A stretch of DNA of 64,000 nt from assembly GCF_905171775.1 (NCBI RefSeq), contig NC_053492.1, positions 280,460,938 through 280,524,937 on the forward strand. Direction: 5' to 3'. Within the stretch, counting starts at the first letter, position 1. Each line of letters starts with the position of its first letter. The stretch is from Rana temporaria. Its lineage: Eukaryota; Chordata; Amphibia; Anura; Ranidae. The position numbers and the translations under genes are program-made. Below are positions 33,271-45,694 of the stretch, piece by piece. A model generated the notes under the pieces. That model did no database searches. It worked only from the letters and a program-made list of their open reading frames with translations, and was not told the DNA's origin.

Positions 33271-34314
33271 TGTTTTCTGTTTTGATAGCCATAAAGAGCA
33301 GATACTGAAGATACAGATACAAAGTAGTCAACTGGGGAGGAAAGGGGGATAGAGGGATTCCAAAAATGAGACTGTCCAGCTAACTAAAAGAGGGACAGTT
33401 GGGAGCTATGTTATCAGTATTTCCCAATTATTAACCATCTATCCTTCAATTTGAATTCCAGTCTCTAACTAACTAAGCCTAAAACTGCTTTTACCCCCCC
33501 CCCCCGCCCCTTCTTACTCTTATACTAACTAGGATGCTTATACTTACCCATTCTCAGGGCACTCAGGGTAGTTAGAGCAAAAGTTAGAGGGGGTGGGATC
33601 AGTTTAAGGCTTATTAACTAGAGCCTGGGATTACACTTTAAAGCTAAACTCCAGTAATGGAGCAAAATCTAACAAAATGTTGTGCTTAGCTCCCATGTCA
33701 TGAATCATTTTTTGTGTGAACTTTGCCCCCACAACATTTGATCTTCTGTGTTCTGAATGTTCTGTGTTATTTGGTCACTCACATGGCAGTTGACTTCCTG
33801 TAGAGGGGTGCCCGCAGCCAGCTCTCTCTTCGTTAAGTGACTGGTCCCCTCAATATACTTACCCCTCACACCATGATTCACTTTAGACAGCACCTATAGT
33901 ACCTAAACAGAACCTGTTACTACGTACGTCAGATTGAGGTAGAGGGAATGGTTCATATGAAGATGCAAACTAAGCCTGTCCCTGTCCATTACTTCCTCTT
34001 CTACCTTTGCTGCCCTTATTTTCTCCCTTTTGCATCTCAGAGCACAGTTGTTTTGATTGGGGAAACAATGGGCAATGTAGTTGAAGAGAAGTGGGGGTGG
34101 TAGGTATTTAACTCAATAAGCATCCAAAGAATATAACTGGATTTTATGGGATAAAATATTTTCTGAAAGATTCCAGGTGCTGATCTGAATCAAGATGCTT
34201 CCCCACACAGTTCCATATCTTTTACAAAAACACCTGCAGATTAAAGTGTCCATTAAATCTTGTAGATTTTAAGTGAGGAAGGGCTAGAACCTCTGATTGA
34301 TTTTTACTGCTTTC
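33271..34314. other. Intron sequence, nothing recognised
   Basis: About 1 kb with a C-run at 33497-33508. No exon or repeat that I can name. Confidence 0.5.
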
Positions 34315-34317
34315 TTA

Positions 34318-34520
34318 TGCCGCGTACACACGATCATTTTTTACAACCCGAAAAACGACATTGTTTAAAACGTTGTAAAAAAATAGAGCACGTTCAAATT
34401 TTTTTTTGTCGTTTTTCAGAACCCGAAAAATGCTCTGAAGCCCACACACGATCGTTTTAAATGACATTTTTTAAAAACGTTGTTTTTTACAACCCAAAAA
34501 ATTATCGTGTGTACGCGGCA
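34318..34520. mobile_element. TTA-flanked MITE, TGCCGCGTACACACGATC ends
   Basis: TTA at 34315-34317 and 34521-34523; TGCCGCGTACACACGAT at the left end and ATCGTGTGTACGCGGCA at the right end. Confidence 0.9.
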
Positions 34521-34605
34521 TTAGCCTCTGTTTCACCTGGTGCACTGAGCAATTTCCCCTCATGCATTGTCAAAGAGACTACTGTATCGCCAGAGAGGAA
34601 TAGAG

Positions 34606-34947
34606 CAGGGGTCTCCAAACTTTTCAAACAAAGGGCCACTTTATTGCCCTTCAGACTTTAGGAGGGCCGGATTGAGGCTAGCAAGGGAAGAAAAAGTCAT
34701 GGGCCCGGCATCAGTGAGAACATATATGGCCTCAGGGTTAGTGGTCAATAGGAAGAGGAATATTCCCCCTATTAGTAGGAGGAATAGTATCCCATCATTG
34801 GTATCAGTGGATAATATAGTGCCCCATTGTTGGTGTCAATGGGAGGAATAGTGCCTCATGTCAGTGGGAAGAATTGTGCCCCAAGGGCCGGATAAAGGCT
34901 AGCAAAGGACCACATCTGGCCCTCGGGCCACATTTTGGAGAACCCTG
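34606..34947. mobile_element. hAT-type MITE with perfect 8-bp duplication
   Basis: CAGGGGTCTCCAAAC at the left end, TTTTGGAGAACCCTG at the right end, GAATAGAG duplicated at 34598-34605 and 34948-34955. The ends are of the CAGGGGTC(T/C)CCAA type common in vertebrate hAT elements. Confidence 0.92.
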
Positions 34948-35192
34948 GAATAGAGAAAAAATGTGCAACAGGGACACAGACTGAAAAAGGTGTCAGGGGT
35001 ACTAGTTTTTCACTACTCTGCTGAGCAAAAAAATACTGAACATTTTTTCTGTCAGTTTTTGTTAAGGATTTACTGTCAATATGTGTCTAGTTAAAATGTC
35101 ATCACCATTGCAGGAAGTGAGGAGAAATATTTCTACTGTTGTCCCAAATAGCAGTAAAATCTCTCTGAGGTTTACCCACTCTTGCAAACACT

Positions 35193-35295
35193 AAGTGGTA
35201 AGGCTAGCCGCAGGCTAGCCTATGTTTGTAGGAGGAGTCAGAGGGCTATTTATCCCTCCTCCCCTCTAATCTCCGGCGTCGGTGGGATTTCTGGG
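35193..35295 (+). repeat. Split repeat A1
   Basis: Starts AAGTGGTAAGGCTAGCCG and ends GGTGGGATTTCTGGG. Matches 39413-39515 with two differences. Confidence 0.9.
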
Positions 35296-36269
35296 AACCG
35301 CACGTCACTTCCGGTTTCATACAGAGCGTGGCAGCAGCTACGGCAGGTGTCTCGTGGTCCAGCTTCTGATCCAGCTGCCGTAGCGATGGCTGCCATAGAG
35401 GCGGTATTCTGGGGGGGCGCGTCCGCTGCCCACCCACCCATTGGGCTCTCCTCAGGATCCCCAGCGGGCCGCACAGTCTGCACCCTATCCTCAGCATGAC
35501 CACCACTCCTCCATGGCTGTAGTTGTGGCGGTTCTCTCCCGGGACTCGCGCCGGGTACCATGGGGGGGGGGACGGGACTGTACACCCATTCAGCCAGGCA
35601 CTTGCTTCATGGGGGCCGCCCGCTTCTTCTCTCGGGCTCACGCTCTGTGGGGGGTCCCTCTGTGCACCATCCCGATCCTCTGGGCATACTGTGAGAGGGA
35701 GGGCCGTCTGTCCTCCCACTCCTCCGGGCACTCACGGTGACATCCACGTGGTACAGGGCTCCATGAAGGTCGCCCGCCTGTCCCCCCCCCCCCCCCCCCC
35801 CCGTTTTCTCAGTCTCCAGGTACGCATCGGCCTGCTCCTTGCAAGGGGGCCACCCACTCGTCTGTCCATCTACTATTGCTGTGCCCGTGCAGGCAGCCGA
35901 GAGGGGGGTCGCCGTGTCACAGGTTTGGGGGGGTGGGGCTGCTGCTCCCAAGGCGCTCGCCATCCATCTTTCCATCGTGGAGTAAGGGGCCCTGGTCCCT
36001 GACTACTGAACACCATATGCTGTGCTGTCTGGTACACACTTCATATTACTGCCCTCTGCAAGCTGTGTACGTTGAGTACACTGGACCCCAAGAAAATTAA
36101 ATATAATCAATCCAAAGGGATTTCAGGGAGCACATGCTTGGGCCGGATGTGCCCTGGCATGGCCCCGTGGGGGTGGGGTCTTGCATGATAGTCAGGCTTC
36201 TTGGGGTCACGGTTCAGGGGGAGGGGGGGGGGCGGTTGGTGGGGTGTCATCGCATGTTCTTGCCTCACG

Positions 36270-37140
36270 TTCATGGCATAGCGGTTTTGTCAGCAGTATG
36301 TTTCCGTCATAGCGGTATTGTCAGCAGTATGTTTCTGTCATAGCGGTTCTGTCAGCAGTATGTTTCTGTCATAACGGTTCTGTCAGCAGTATGTTTCTGT
36401 CATAGCGGTTCTGTCAGCAGTATGTTTTTGTCATAGCGGTTCTGTCAGCAGTATGTTTTTGTCATAGCGGTTCTGTCAGCAGTATGTTTCTGTCATAGCG
36501 GTTCTGTCAGCAGTATGTTTCTGTCATAGCGGTTCTGTCAGCAGTATGTTTCTGTCATAGCGGGTCTGGCATAGCATGTTTCTGTCATAGCGGGTCTGTC
36601 AGCAGTATGATTCTGTCATAGCGGGTCTGTCAGCAGTATGATTCGGTCATAGCGGGTCTGTTATAGCATGTTTCTGTCATAGCTGTTCTGTCAGTAGTAT
36701 GTTTCTGTCATAACGGTTCTGTCAGCAGTATGTTTCTGTCTTAGCGGTTCTGTCAGCAGTATGTTTCTGTCTTAGCGGTTCTGTCAGCAGTATGTTTGTC
36801 ATAGCATTTCTGTCTCAGCGGTTCTGTCAGTAGTATGTTTCTGTCATAGCGGGTCTGTCAGTAGTATGTTTCTGTCATAGCGGGGCTGTCAGTAGTATGT
36901 TTCTGTCATAGCGGGGCTGTCAGTAGTATGTTTCTGTCATAGCGGGTCTGTCAGTAGTATGTTTCTGTCATAGCAGGGCTGTCAGTAGTATGTTTCTGTC
37001 ATAGCGGGTCTGTCAGTAGTATGTTTCTGTCATAGCGGGTCTGTCAGTAGTATGTTTCTGTCATAGCGGGTCTGTCAGCAGTATGTTTCTATCTTAGCGG
37101 TTCTGTCAGCAGTATGTTGCTGTCGTAGCGGTTCTGTCAG
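36270..37140 (+). repeat. Satellite array, unit 31 bp
   Basis: About 28 copies of CAGCAGTATGTTTCTGTCAT plus AGCGGTTCTGT. Variant units form blocks: CGGTTCTG early, CGGGTCTG and CGGGGCTG with TCAGTAG later. It lies inside the split-repeat element. Confidence 0.95.
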
Positions 37141-37240
37141 CAGCGTTTTTTGTCGTAGCGTGTTTTGTCGTAGCGTGTTTTGTCGTAGCGTGTTTTGTCG
37201 TAGCGTGTTTTGTCGTAGCGTGTTTTGTCGTAGCGTGTTC
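37141..37240 (+). repeat. Satellite array, unit 16 bp
   Basis: Six copies of TTTTGTCGTAGCGTGT directly follow the 31-bp array and share its TGTC(A/G)TAGCG core, so the shorter unit probably derives from the longer. Confidence 0.93.
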
Positions 37241-37499
37241 TGTCAGCATCATGTTTCGGTCGTAGCATGTTCTGTCACAGAGCGTTTGCTATCGCTGCTC
37301 TGGCGTTAGTATTTCTGTCACAGCAGCTTAGTCTTGGCGTGTTTCTGTCGTGGCGTGTTTCTGTCGTGGCATGTCTGTCTGTATGTCGGTGTCGCGCAGG
37401 TTCAGCTCATACCGGTAGCCGTTTCATCTTCGTTCGTTGCCATGTCTCATCATATTTCGTAGGTTTGCTTCCTGGTCCAGCTGGCTAGGGCTCACGTCT

Positions 37500-38300
37500 C
37501 GGGATCTGTCACGTCTACAGGTCCTTTTGTGCTGAGGTTATCATTTTATAGATGATGGTTGACCCCAATCTTCTCGCCTGTCACGTCACGTCTTACCATG
37601 CTTACGTTTCATTTCACCTGCAGGACTACCCACCACGGTCTGTGGGTACACGGGTCCTCAGTGTTCTGTTGCGCAGCAGGTCACTTGTGCTCACTAGTTT
37701 TTCACCGGGGGGTCGTCAGGTTCATTCACATGCTGGGGTCCCTCCAGGCAACTGCATGTCTTCATGCTTGGGTAGGCAGAGAGGGGCTTGTGTTTCTTTT
37801 TGGGGTTCTACTTCAGCGTGGTTCGGTCACATAGCTTGTCGGTGCTATGCAGTCATGGCACACGAACAGCCTTGTAGCTTCATGTGTTTTTCTTTGTCTT
37901 GTCATACCATTCTTCCGGGTATAGTTAGCCAGGGTGCGCATCTCAGGATCTGTCACGTCTACAGGTCCATACGGGCTGAGGTTTCGTTTTTAAATGATTG
38001 TTGACCACAATCTTCTCGCCTGTATACCATACGTCATACGTGCACGTTCATTCTTACGCCTATACATCTACCCACCGCGGTCTGTGGGTACATCGGCCCT
38101 GAGTGTTTCGTTTTTAATTACCTGTCTCTGCGCGGCAGGTTACTCGGGCTCACTTACTGCTTACACTTATCACATAGACTTGGGTGGGATCTGTCAGGTC
38201 ATGCACGCGCTGAGGTCTGGTCATTTCTGCTCACGTCTTTGGCCCAGGCAGGTACAGAAGGGGGGGGGTGTCTCATGTTTTGTTGTCTGTTGTCTTTTCT
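37500..38300 (+). repeat. Imperfect tandem duplication of about 430 bp
   Basis: GATCTGTCACGTCTACAGGTCC, GGTTGACCCCAATCTTCTCG and CTACCCACCACGGTCTGTGG near 37500-37640 recur with changes near 37935-38090. Confidence 0.7.
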
Positions 38301-39320
38301 TCCTGTTTTCCTAGGGTTGGGCGTGCCGCACGTTCGGGGATGACACATTTTGGTGCATCCTGGCTGCTCCACGTGGGGGTTCAGAGTATGGTAGTACTCC
38401 GTCACTCGGGTTGGTCCGTACTTGACTTAGCAGAGCGGTAAGTCAACAAGGGGTTTCCTTTTCCGGCCACAGCAGGGTAGGCGGTACGTTTCAGTTTGTG
38501 TCCTATTCCATCCCAGTTACTTCACATACCAGCATGGAGCGTGTTCTGGCCTTTCCTGCAAGGATAATTTTATCAGGGTTCTCGTTCATGAAGTCGTCAC
38601 TTCTTCTCTACTCATGGTAGGGGTCTGGGCTGTTATCTTTGGGGCTGTTCTCTTGTTCATAGGTTGCCGAATCGTTGGGGCAGGTCTGTTAGTCCAGACT
38701 TCCTTGTCCAATTCCCAACCTGTTCCTAGGTGGGGGGTCTCAGTCACTTGGGTAGTTTGTCATGCCATGTCTGGTTCTGTCTGTGTATCGTTGCATATCG
38801 CTACTGCGTGTTGGCCTCATCCGTCAACATCAGCTACTCATCTTTCGGGTAGCCGGCTCTCATACCCCTTCCCTTCTATCAGTTTGTCCATTTTTGGCAT
38901 CTCTCCTTCTCACGTCCCCTTAACAGGTATAGATAGTTAGGCCAGGGGTTGTGGCTGTTTGACAAGGCTACTGGTCTTGCGTCCTATTGGATGGTGTTTG
39001 CATTTCACAGGGCTCCTCAGGTCGGCCCTTGTTCCATTCCCCCACGTATCCTCTCGCCATCAGCATTCATGCCCATGTCTGTGCTTTCAGGAGGGAGGCT
39101 TAGTCTATCAGTCATGGGACGGTCGTTTGGTTTCTAGGCAGTTGTGCAAGTGCCAACGGATGGGGGGGTTCCTTCTAATCATCGGTTCTTAGTACGCTGG
39201 TTTCTGCTGTAGTCACGGATGCTATCGGAGTCGTTCTTTGAGACTGTCCGGGCGTGCTTCCCTACCGCACAGCTGGTTCATGCCCTTCCACTTTTCATCA
39301 CACCTATTTCCGGGTCTTTT

Positions 39321-39412
39321 TGCCCACTTATAGGCGTACTGTCCAAGGCCAATGGCACACCTCAGGCCGGGGTAGTTAGGATGTCGTATTCCTCGGTGAT
39401 GACTCTGACTAC
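39321..39412 (+). repeat. Split repeat B1
   Basis: Starts TGCCCACTTATAGGCGTACT and ends GACTCTGACTAC, immediately before A2. Confidence 0.88.
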
Positions 39413-39515
39413 AAGTGGTAAGGCTAGCCACAGGCTAGCCTGTGTTTGTAGGAGGAGTCAGAGGGCTATTTATCCCTCCTCCCCTCTAATCTCCGGCGTC
39501 GGTGGGATTTCTGGG
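39413..39515 (+). repeat. Split repeat A2
   Basis: Second copy of A1, directly joined to B1 with a 2-bp overlap (AA) of the match. Confidence 0.9.
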
Positions 39516-39595
39516 TACCCACCCACCCATTCCCCTTTTTTCAATTTTGTCTTTTTTCATCATTTATTTCTTCACTTCACTATCACTTCGGGGTA

Positions 39596-39689
39596 TGCCC
39601 ACTTATAGGCGTACTGTCCAAGGCCAATGGCACACCTCAGGCCGGGGTAGTTAGGATGTCGTATTCCTCGGTGATGACTCTGACTACAA
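39596..39689 (+). repeat. Split repeat B2, right end of the element
   Basis: Second copy of B1. The match stops at ACTACAA, which marks the element end. Confidence 0.88.
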
Positions 39690-42044
39690 ACATGAAACGT
39701 TTTGTAAACACTTAGGGGATTATTATTAATGGAAAGCAGATATTTCTAGCCACTCTCTGTTGTATGCCTCTGCTCCTACCCACATGGTGACCCTTCCGAT
39801 TCATAAAAGATGGGCTGCACTTTAGGAGCACATTTGTAAAGTACATCATTGTATTTTATGTATTTATTACAGGTACTTAAATAGCACCATCAATTTGTGC
39901 AGCTCTTTACATATACAGTATATAGTAGATTCACATCAGTCCCTAACTCACATTTATACTCACACATACCAGAACCAATTTATACAGGAGCCAACTAACC
40001 TACCACATTCTAAAATGTCAAATCTAAGCTTTCTATTCCATCATCATAAAGAACTAACCGGCATACTACTGTTTATATGGTGTCAATAGGAACTAAAAAT
40101 ACAGACATTTGTGACAATATACAATCCCTTTTAAAACTGACCTTTGCAGCCACAACTACAAGTGCTTAAAAGATGTTTCAATACACAAAGGATTTGAGCC
40201 CAAAGCAAAAAAGGAAAAGGATTATTGGAAGTAACACAATCCAGAATAGGATTATAATAACAGCTGCACCTAAGGCAGGTTATTATAATACTACTATAAA
40301 TAAGCATACCCTGGATAAATACAGTTGAGAATGAACACTTTGTTAAAGGGGAATGGCACCCAAGTTGGAATTTCAGTTTGGACTGTGTTCCAGTTGGCTG
40401 GATCCCCTGCTAAACTCTATGAGACTTGAGTGGTGAGATTTCACAGCAGTAGTTTGTGCTTCCTCCTTCTACTATCAAGACATCAGGATACTTTTCAATC
40501 TAATTTAGGGTTTTATTCACCTGCTTGTTTACTCTACATAAAGGAAAATACCCAAGGAAGTTTATGATCAGGCCATTTGACTTTGGTGCAACAGTTTATT
40601 GGAACTTGACATTTTACCACTGGAGCCACAGAGAGATTTAAGAAGCCCTGCATGTTATTGAACATATACTGTACACTACCATAAAAAAAAACAAAGGCAT
40701 TATTCTTTGGTAATATTCAAATTTAGCATAGCTCATATTTGTTCTGCTATTTCAGGCTAAGGAGGATTAATCACACAAAGGTCTTTTTTCACACCCAACT
40801 GTTAGGGGCATGGGATGTGGTAAGTGGCTACATTTGTTATTATTTTTTATTTGACCTTTTCTCATTGTACTAATTATTTGTATTATTACTAATAGTCATT
40901 TATATTAGTGGTATCAGTAGTGGTTGTGATTGTGACTAAAATGTTTTTCTAGTCTAGAGATACTTGATGCTCCCTTTTCTTGATATATCTGTTTCTTAGA
41001 TCTTACTTTTTTATGGTCAACATGAAAACATAAAAAAGCCCTTATTCCCTTACTGCAGTTACATATGCATTGTGTTACTTTACTTTAATTAAAAATAATT
41101 AGGACTTTGTCTTTAGTAAAGCCTTCTAGTGTGGTAAGCTATTTTCTGTGTAATGACATTTACGAGTACACTCTAGTAGATTTTAATGGACTGGAAAATT
41201 AGCTATAGAAATAACTGTAGGCAGTATATAAAGCTTCAGCCTGTGTTTATTTCATTATAATGATGCTGTCAAGGAATAAAAAACAAATTCTGTGACAAAT
41301 GGCTCATATTTTATCTCATAGTAAAAAAAGACAGTAAAGCACAGGGCCCAACAAAAAAAAGGTTTATGCAAAATCCGGAAGTAAACCTTAAAATATTTTA
41401 TTGATAATATATAGAGCCCGGGCTGTATAAGGATAATCTTTCTTTGTTCTATCTTGGACATATCTGCTTCAGAGTCAGAAGATTATCTGTAGTTCAAGAA
41501 ACCTGAACCCATCTATTCTTGTTGGTGTTCTGCACAGTTATAAATAGCTCTACAACACATACTGTATACTGTCTCCAACAGTTAATACTAGTGCAAAGCC
41601 CCCTTTAGATCTATGCATTGTGGTAAAACTCATTGCACAAAAAATAACATGCGGTAATGCACATTGTGTAGTACAAACAATTCATTATTATAGGCATCCC
41701 AATGCACATATACGTTAGTAGCCTGAATCTTCATGCTGAAGAGGACAACAATGTACATGCCTTGTGTTGTGATATGCTGTGTTACAAAAAGGATAATGTA
41801 TATTTTGTTGGTGCTTTGGCAACTCAGCTCAGCCAAAAAGAATGGACTGTCATCAAAAAAAGACACTTTAACATGCACAATGATGCATGCTAATCACTTC
41901 AAAACCAGGCCAGTTTTGATATTTCTCTTCAAAACCAGGCCAGTTTTAATATTTGCTAGAAAATGTACTTAGAACCCAAAACATCATATATTTTTTTAAG
42001 CAGAGGCTCTGGAGGATAACTTGGTGGGTGTTGCAATTTCATTC
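39690..42044. other. Intergenic or intron sequence, nothing recognised
   Basis: About 2.3 kb, AT-rich. A short direct repeat TCAAAACCAGGCCAGTTTT at 41897 and 41928 is the only structure noted. No exon or known element end. Confidence 0.5.
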
Positions 42045-42520
42045 TTGTTAAATAGTTTTTATTAAGTTTTCATAAGGTATTGTAAGGTATGGTAAGACTA
42101 GGGTGGGGGGCATCCGGATCAGTGGTGATGCAATTCAACAGGTTGAACTAGGGGTCTAATAGTCTGCGGTCACAGTGTCTCAGAATGTTGTAATCCAGGG
42201 GTCACAGACTCCTCAGAATTTAGGCACATACTTCTGTATGTGAGCCATTAACTTTTTGTTTATCAGGGTCCAATGTATTCTTAATTTTACATCTGAAAAG
42301 AAAATACTCTGTGATAGCCAGGCCTTGGCAACAACCTTCTTAGCCGCAGTCAGCATGTGGCTCATAAAAACAAACTGGGAGTTAGAAAGTCATTCTTGCT
42401 TGTAATTGAGCAAGTTTCAAGTTGATACAGAACTGAAATTGAGTGGAAAAAGGCATCAAGGAGTTGGTGTACTTGCTGCCAAACTCATCTGACCACCAGG
42501 CAGGACCATGTTAGAACGTT
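42045..42520 (-). pseudogene. L1/Tx1-type ORF2 C-terminal fragment with 3' end, minus strand
   Basis: On the minus strand, FMSHMLTAAKKVVAKAWLSQ and LRIHWTLINKKLMAHIQKY, then VCDPWI after one stop, match the C-terminal block of the LINE at 1-5257. TTAATAAAAAC lies at the end near 42060. 5'-truncated and mutated. Confidence 0.78.
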
Positions 42521-43368
42521 TTGTCACATATTTGTGCAACGGTTTATTAATTGCAAATTTTCAGAAAATAATATACTTTTTTGAATTTTAGTGAACCCAA
42601 ATGCAATATAATACCATTTTTTTTTATAAAATATAAAAGATGATGTTACACTGAGTAAATATATGCCAAACATGTCATTCTTTAAAATTGTGTACACCTT
42701 GGGATGGCTTAACAGGTTACCAGTTTAGAACTACACTGGAGATATGGTGCTAGAATTATTGCTCTCACTCTGATGTTCATGGGATACCTCACATGTTTGA
42801 TGTGATCATCATTTACATATGTCAGCAGGACCTACATGTGCAATCCATTTGTGCATGAGAATGGGGGGGGGGGCTCTTTTTTAAAAATAATTGTATTATA
42901 TATTGTACCTTTATTTTTTATCAACTTTATTGCTATCAGAAGGGATGAACAACAGCATGTGCCATAACAGGTCCTCTTTTTGGAGAAATCTTAGGTATTT
43001 GGCCTCCAAAACAAGATTGGTTTGATCAGTTGCTTTACAAGCTGGTAAACAAGGAAACCAGAACCGTAATTGAAAAAAATCCTTAACTCAGGTTTCCAAT
43101 GTCACAAAAGAAGAGAAGGAACTTCAGTTCCTTCCACTTTTCACAGTGCATCCAATATAAACTGTGGAAAAAGGAGACAAGCAGCGTCGGGGGGACTGTT
43201 TAGTTGATCACTTTTACATCAAAGAGAATTAGTGGCTGAAAAGAATGTTGCAGCTTCAACCATAATCCTTGTATAACCACCTAAATACGAGCTTGTATAA
43301 ATACAGCATGTACAGTGGTATTGAGGTGGTTAAGGAATGTGCAAAAATGCACTGCAAGAGGCATGGAT
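42521..43368. other. Intergenic or intron sequence, likely repeat-derived
   Basis: ATCAACTTTATTGCTATCAG at 42920 looks like an internal word of a dispersed repeat. No ends or ORFs that I can support. Confidence 0.4.
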
Positions 43369-43376
43369 TTTAACAC

Positions 43377-45204
43377 TAGGGATGAGCCGAACATCCGCCC
43401 CCCCCCCCCCGTTCATTTTCATAACAGTACCACAGCAAAATTGCATTTCTAAAGGGAAAAAAAATATTCAAAAATCGCCTCCCTCCTGAACAGTACCAGG
43501 CCACATGCCCTCAACATGGGGAGGGTGCTTTGGGGTATCCCCCAAAACACCTTGTCCCCATTTTCATTGGGGAAAAGGGTCTCTTCCCCACAACACTTGC
43601 CTGGTGGTTGAGGGGGTCTGTGGGTGGGGGGCTTATCGGAATCTGGATACATTGTACCCATACTCATTCACCAAAAAAAGTGCCAAAAAAGTAAAAATGA
43701 CAGGAGACAGTTTTTGACAATTCATTTATTTAACAGCTTAAGGACCACCTCCTGCACATTTATGTTGGCAGAATGGCATGGCTGGGCACATGCACGTACA
43801 GGTACGTCCACTGCTAGTGCCCAGCCGTAGGTCGCGGGCACGCGCCCGCGACCCGGTCCGAAGCTCCGTGACCGGGACCACGGGACACTGGAGTCCCGTG
43901 ATCGGTCCCCGGAGCTGAAGAATGGGGAGAGCTGTGTGTAAACACAGCTTCCCCGTTCTTCACTGTGGCGGCGTCATCGATCGTGTGATCCCATTTATAG
44001 GGATACACAATCGATGACGTCACACCTACAGCCACACCCCCTACAGTTAGAAACACATATTAGGTCATACATAACCCCTAGTGGTTAACTCCCAAACTGC
44101 AATTGTCATTTTCACAGTAAACTAAGCATTTTAAATGCATTTTTTGCTGTGAAAATGATCCCAAAAATGTGTCAAAATTGTCCGAAGTGTCCGCCATAAT
44201 GTCACAGTCACGAAAAAAAACGCTGATCGCCGCCATTAGTAGTAAAAAAATGTTTTTGATAAAAATGCAAGAAAACTATCCCCTATTTTGTAAACGCTAT
44301 AAATTTTGCGCAAACCAACTGATAAACGCTTATTGCGAATTTTTTTTTACCAAAAATAGGTAGAAGAATACGTATCGGCCTAAACTGAGGAATTTTTTTT
44401 ATATATATATTTTTGGGGGATATTTATTAGAGCAAAAAGTAAAAAATATTGCATTTTTTTCAAAATTGTCGCTCTATTTTTGTTTACAGCGCAAAAAATA
44501 AAAACCTCAAAGGTGATCAAATACCACCAAAAGAAAGCTCTATTTGTGGGAAAAAAAGGACGTCAATTTTGGTTGGGAGCCACGTCGCATGACCGTGCAA
44601 TTGTCTCTTAAAGCGACGTAGTGCTGAATCGCAAAACCTGGCCGGGTCCTTTAGCTGCCTAAAGGTCCGGGTCTTAAGTGGTTAAAAAACAAAATGTCCC
44701 GCAAAGTCATCCATCTTTAATGACAGCGTCCAATGGAAAAACGTTTTTTTTCTTTTGACAGCTGTTATATAGGCAAGGGCTGGTCACCCGGTGACGTAAC
44801 AGGGTGACCCTGCTTCCTTCTAAAATCATGTAATGTCACATGACATCAGAGGGGGATGGGGTCACCCGTTTACATCACCAGGTGTCCCTGTCCTCAGCTA
44901 TATAACAGCTGTCATCGTGAACTAACTGCAGTCAGCAGGACATCTCCCTTGGAGGCAGAGTTTTTACAAGACCATTGGCGCTGTAATTAAAGATGGATTT
45001 CACAGGACACTTTCTTTTTTTTTATAAAGAAATTGTTCAGACTGTCTCTTAGTTTTTTTGACACTTTTTTGGGTGAATTAGTAGGGGTACAATGTACCCG
45101 ATATCCATTCACATAGGGGGTGTGATTTTTATTTTTTTGGGGTACGGGGTTCCCCTTAAAAAAAAGTTGATTTACGTTCGACTTGAGCATCGGGCTCATC
45201 CCTA
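43377..45204. mobile_element. hAT element carrying a TTAA element, 8-bp duplication
   Basis: TAGGGATGAGCCGAACATCC at the left end and GGGCTCATCCCTA at the right end. Flanks TTTAACAC (43369-43376) and TTTGGCAC (45205-45212) match at six of eight positions, so this is an older insertion. Without the inner TTAA element it would be about 870 bp. It contains the shared module near 43480-43690. No transposase. Confidence 0.85.
43734..44691. mobile_element. TTAA-flanked element inside the hAT
   Basis: TTAA at 43730-43733 and 44692-44695. Ends CAGCTTAAGGACCACC and GGGTCTTAAGTGG. 958 bp, with an AT-rich right half full of A/T runs. A shorter relative is at 32166-32541. Confidence 0.85.
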
Positions 45205-45212
45205 TTTGGCAC

Positions 45213-45690
45213 CTTTCAGGAGGAATCAGGTACCTATTTTTACAGGTAACCTGTCTCCACTTCCGGGAGACCAGGCAATGGCAAAGTATGTCAGCAGCTC
45301 GGCCCCTTCCTCCCCCTCCCCTTCTGCCGAGAGAGCGCAGAGTGCTTGGCGCATATGCAGTAGGGACCTTGCCGTGAAGCCGAAAGACTACACAGCCGGG
45401 TTTACTTTACAAGCAATGGCGGTGACAGCACCCGACCAGCCAATGTAAACATTGGCTGTGGTGCCAACATCGCTGGACTCCAGGACAGGTAAGTGTTCTA
45501 ATGTTAAAAGTCAGCAGCTACAGTATGGTTTTTGAACCATTGACAACATGTAATTTGTTCATCCTTTGTTGCATCTCAGTGCTCCTAATATTGTTCAAGA
45601 AGAATTAAAGGCTCAGACATAGTGTATTTTATCAAGTGAAAACAAATGAATGAGACTCTCACATATAAAGAAAACATCTCTTGATACACA
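45213..45690. other. Repeat-like sequence of unclear type
   Basis: GC-rich part at 45230-45470 (CCCCTTCCTCCCCCTCCCC), no ends found. Confidence 0.4.
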
Positions 45691-45694
45691 TTAA

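Larger units (their letters stand above)
35193..39689 (+). mobile_element. Split-direct-repeat element (Ngaro-like architecture), non-autonomous
   Basis: Order of repeats: A1 (35193-35295), a 4-kb interior, B1 (39321-39412), A2 (39413-39515), an 80-bp spacer, B2 (39596-39689). A1 and A2 differ at two positions and B1 and B2 are nearly identical; B1 and A2 are directly adjacent. This A1-interior-B1-A2-B2 pattern is the hallmark of Ngaro and other tyrosine-recombinase retrotransposons, which replicate through a circle and make no target duplication; none is seen here. The interior holds a GC-rich part (35300-36000), satellite arrays (36270-37240) and imperfect repeats (37500-38300). I could not find reverse transcriptase or recombinase motifs in any frame, so the element would depend on a relative. 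The long ORFs inside are not convincing genes. Confidence 0.7.

Noticed and set aside
35523..36002. 159-codon ORF in the split-repeat element
   Set aside because: Frame is open because of GC-rich sequence with C and G runs; no motif of reverse transcriptase, recombinase or Gag was seen.
36270..37240. Regular repeats that could suggest a CRISPR array
   Set aside because: Units are directly adjacent without unique spacers, and the DNA is eukaryotic.
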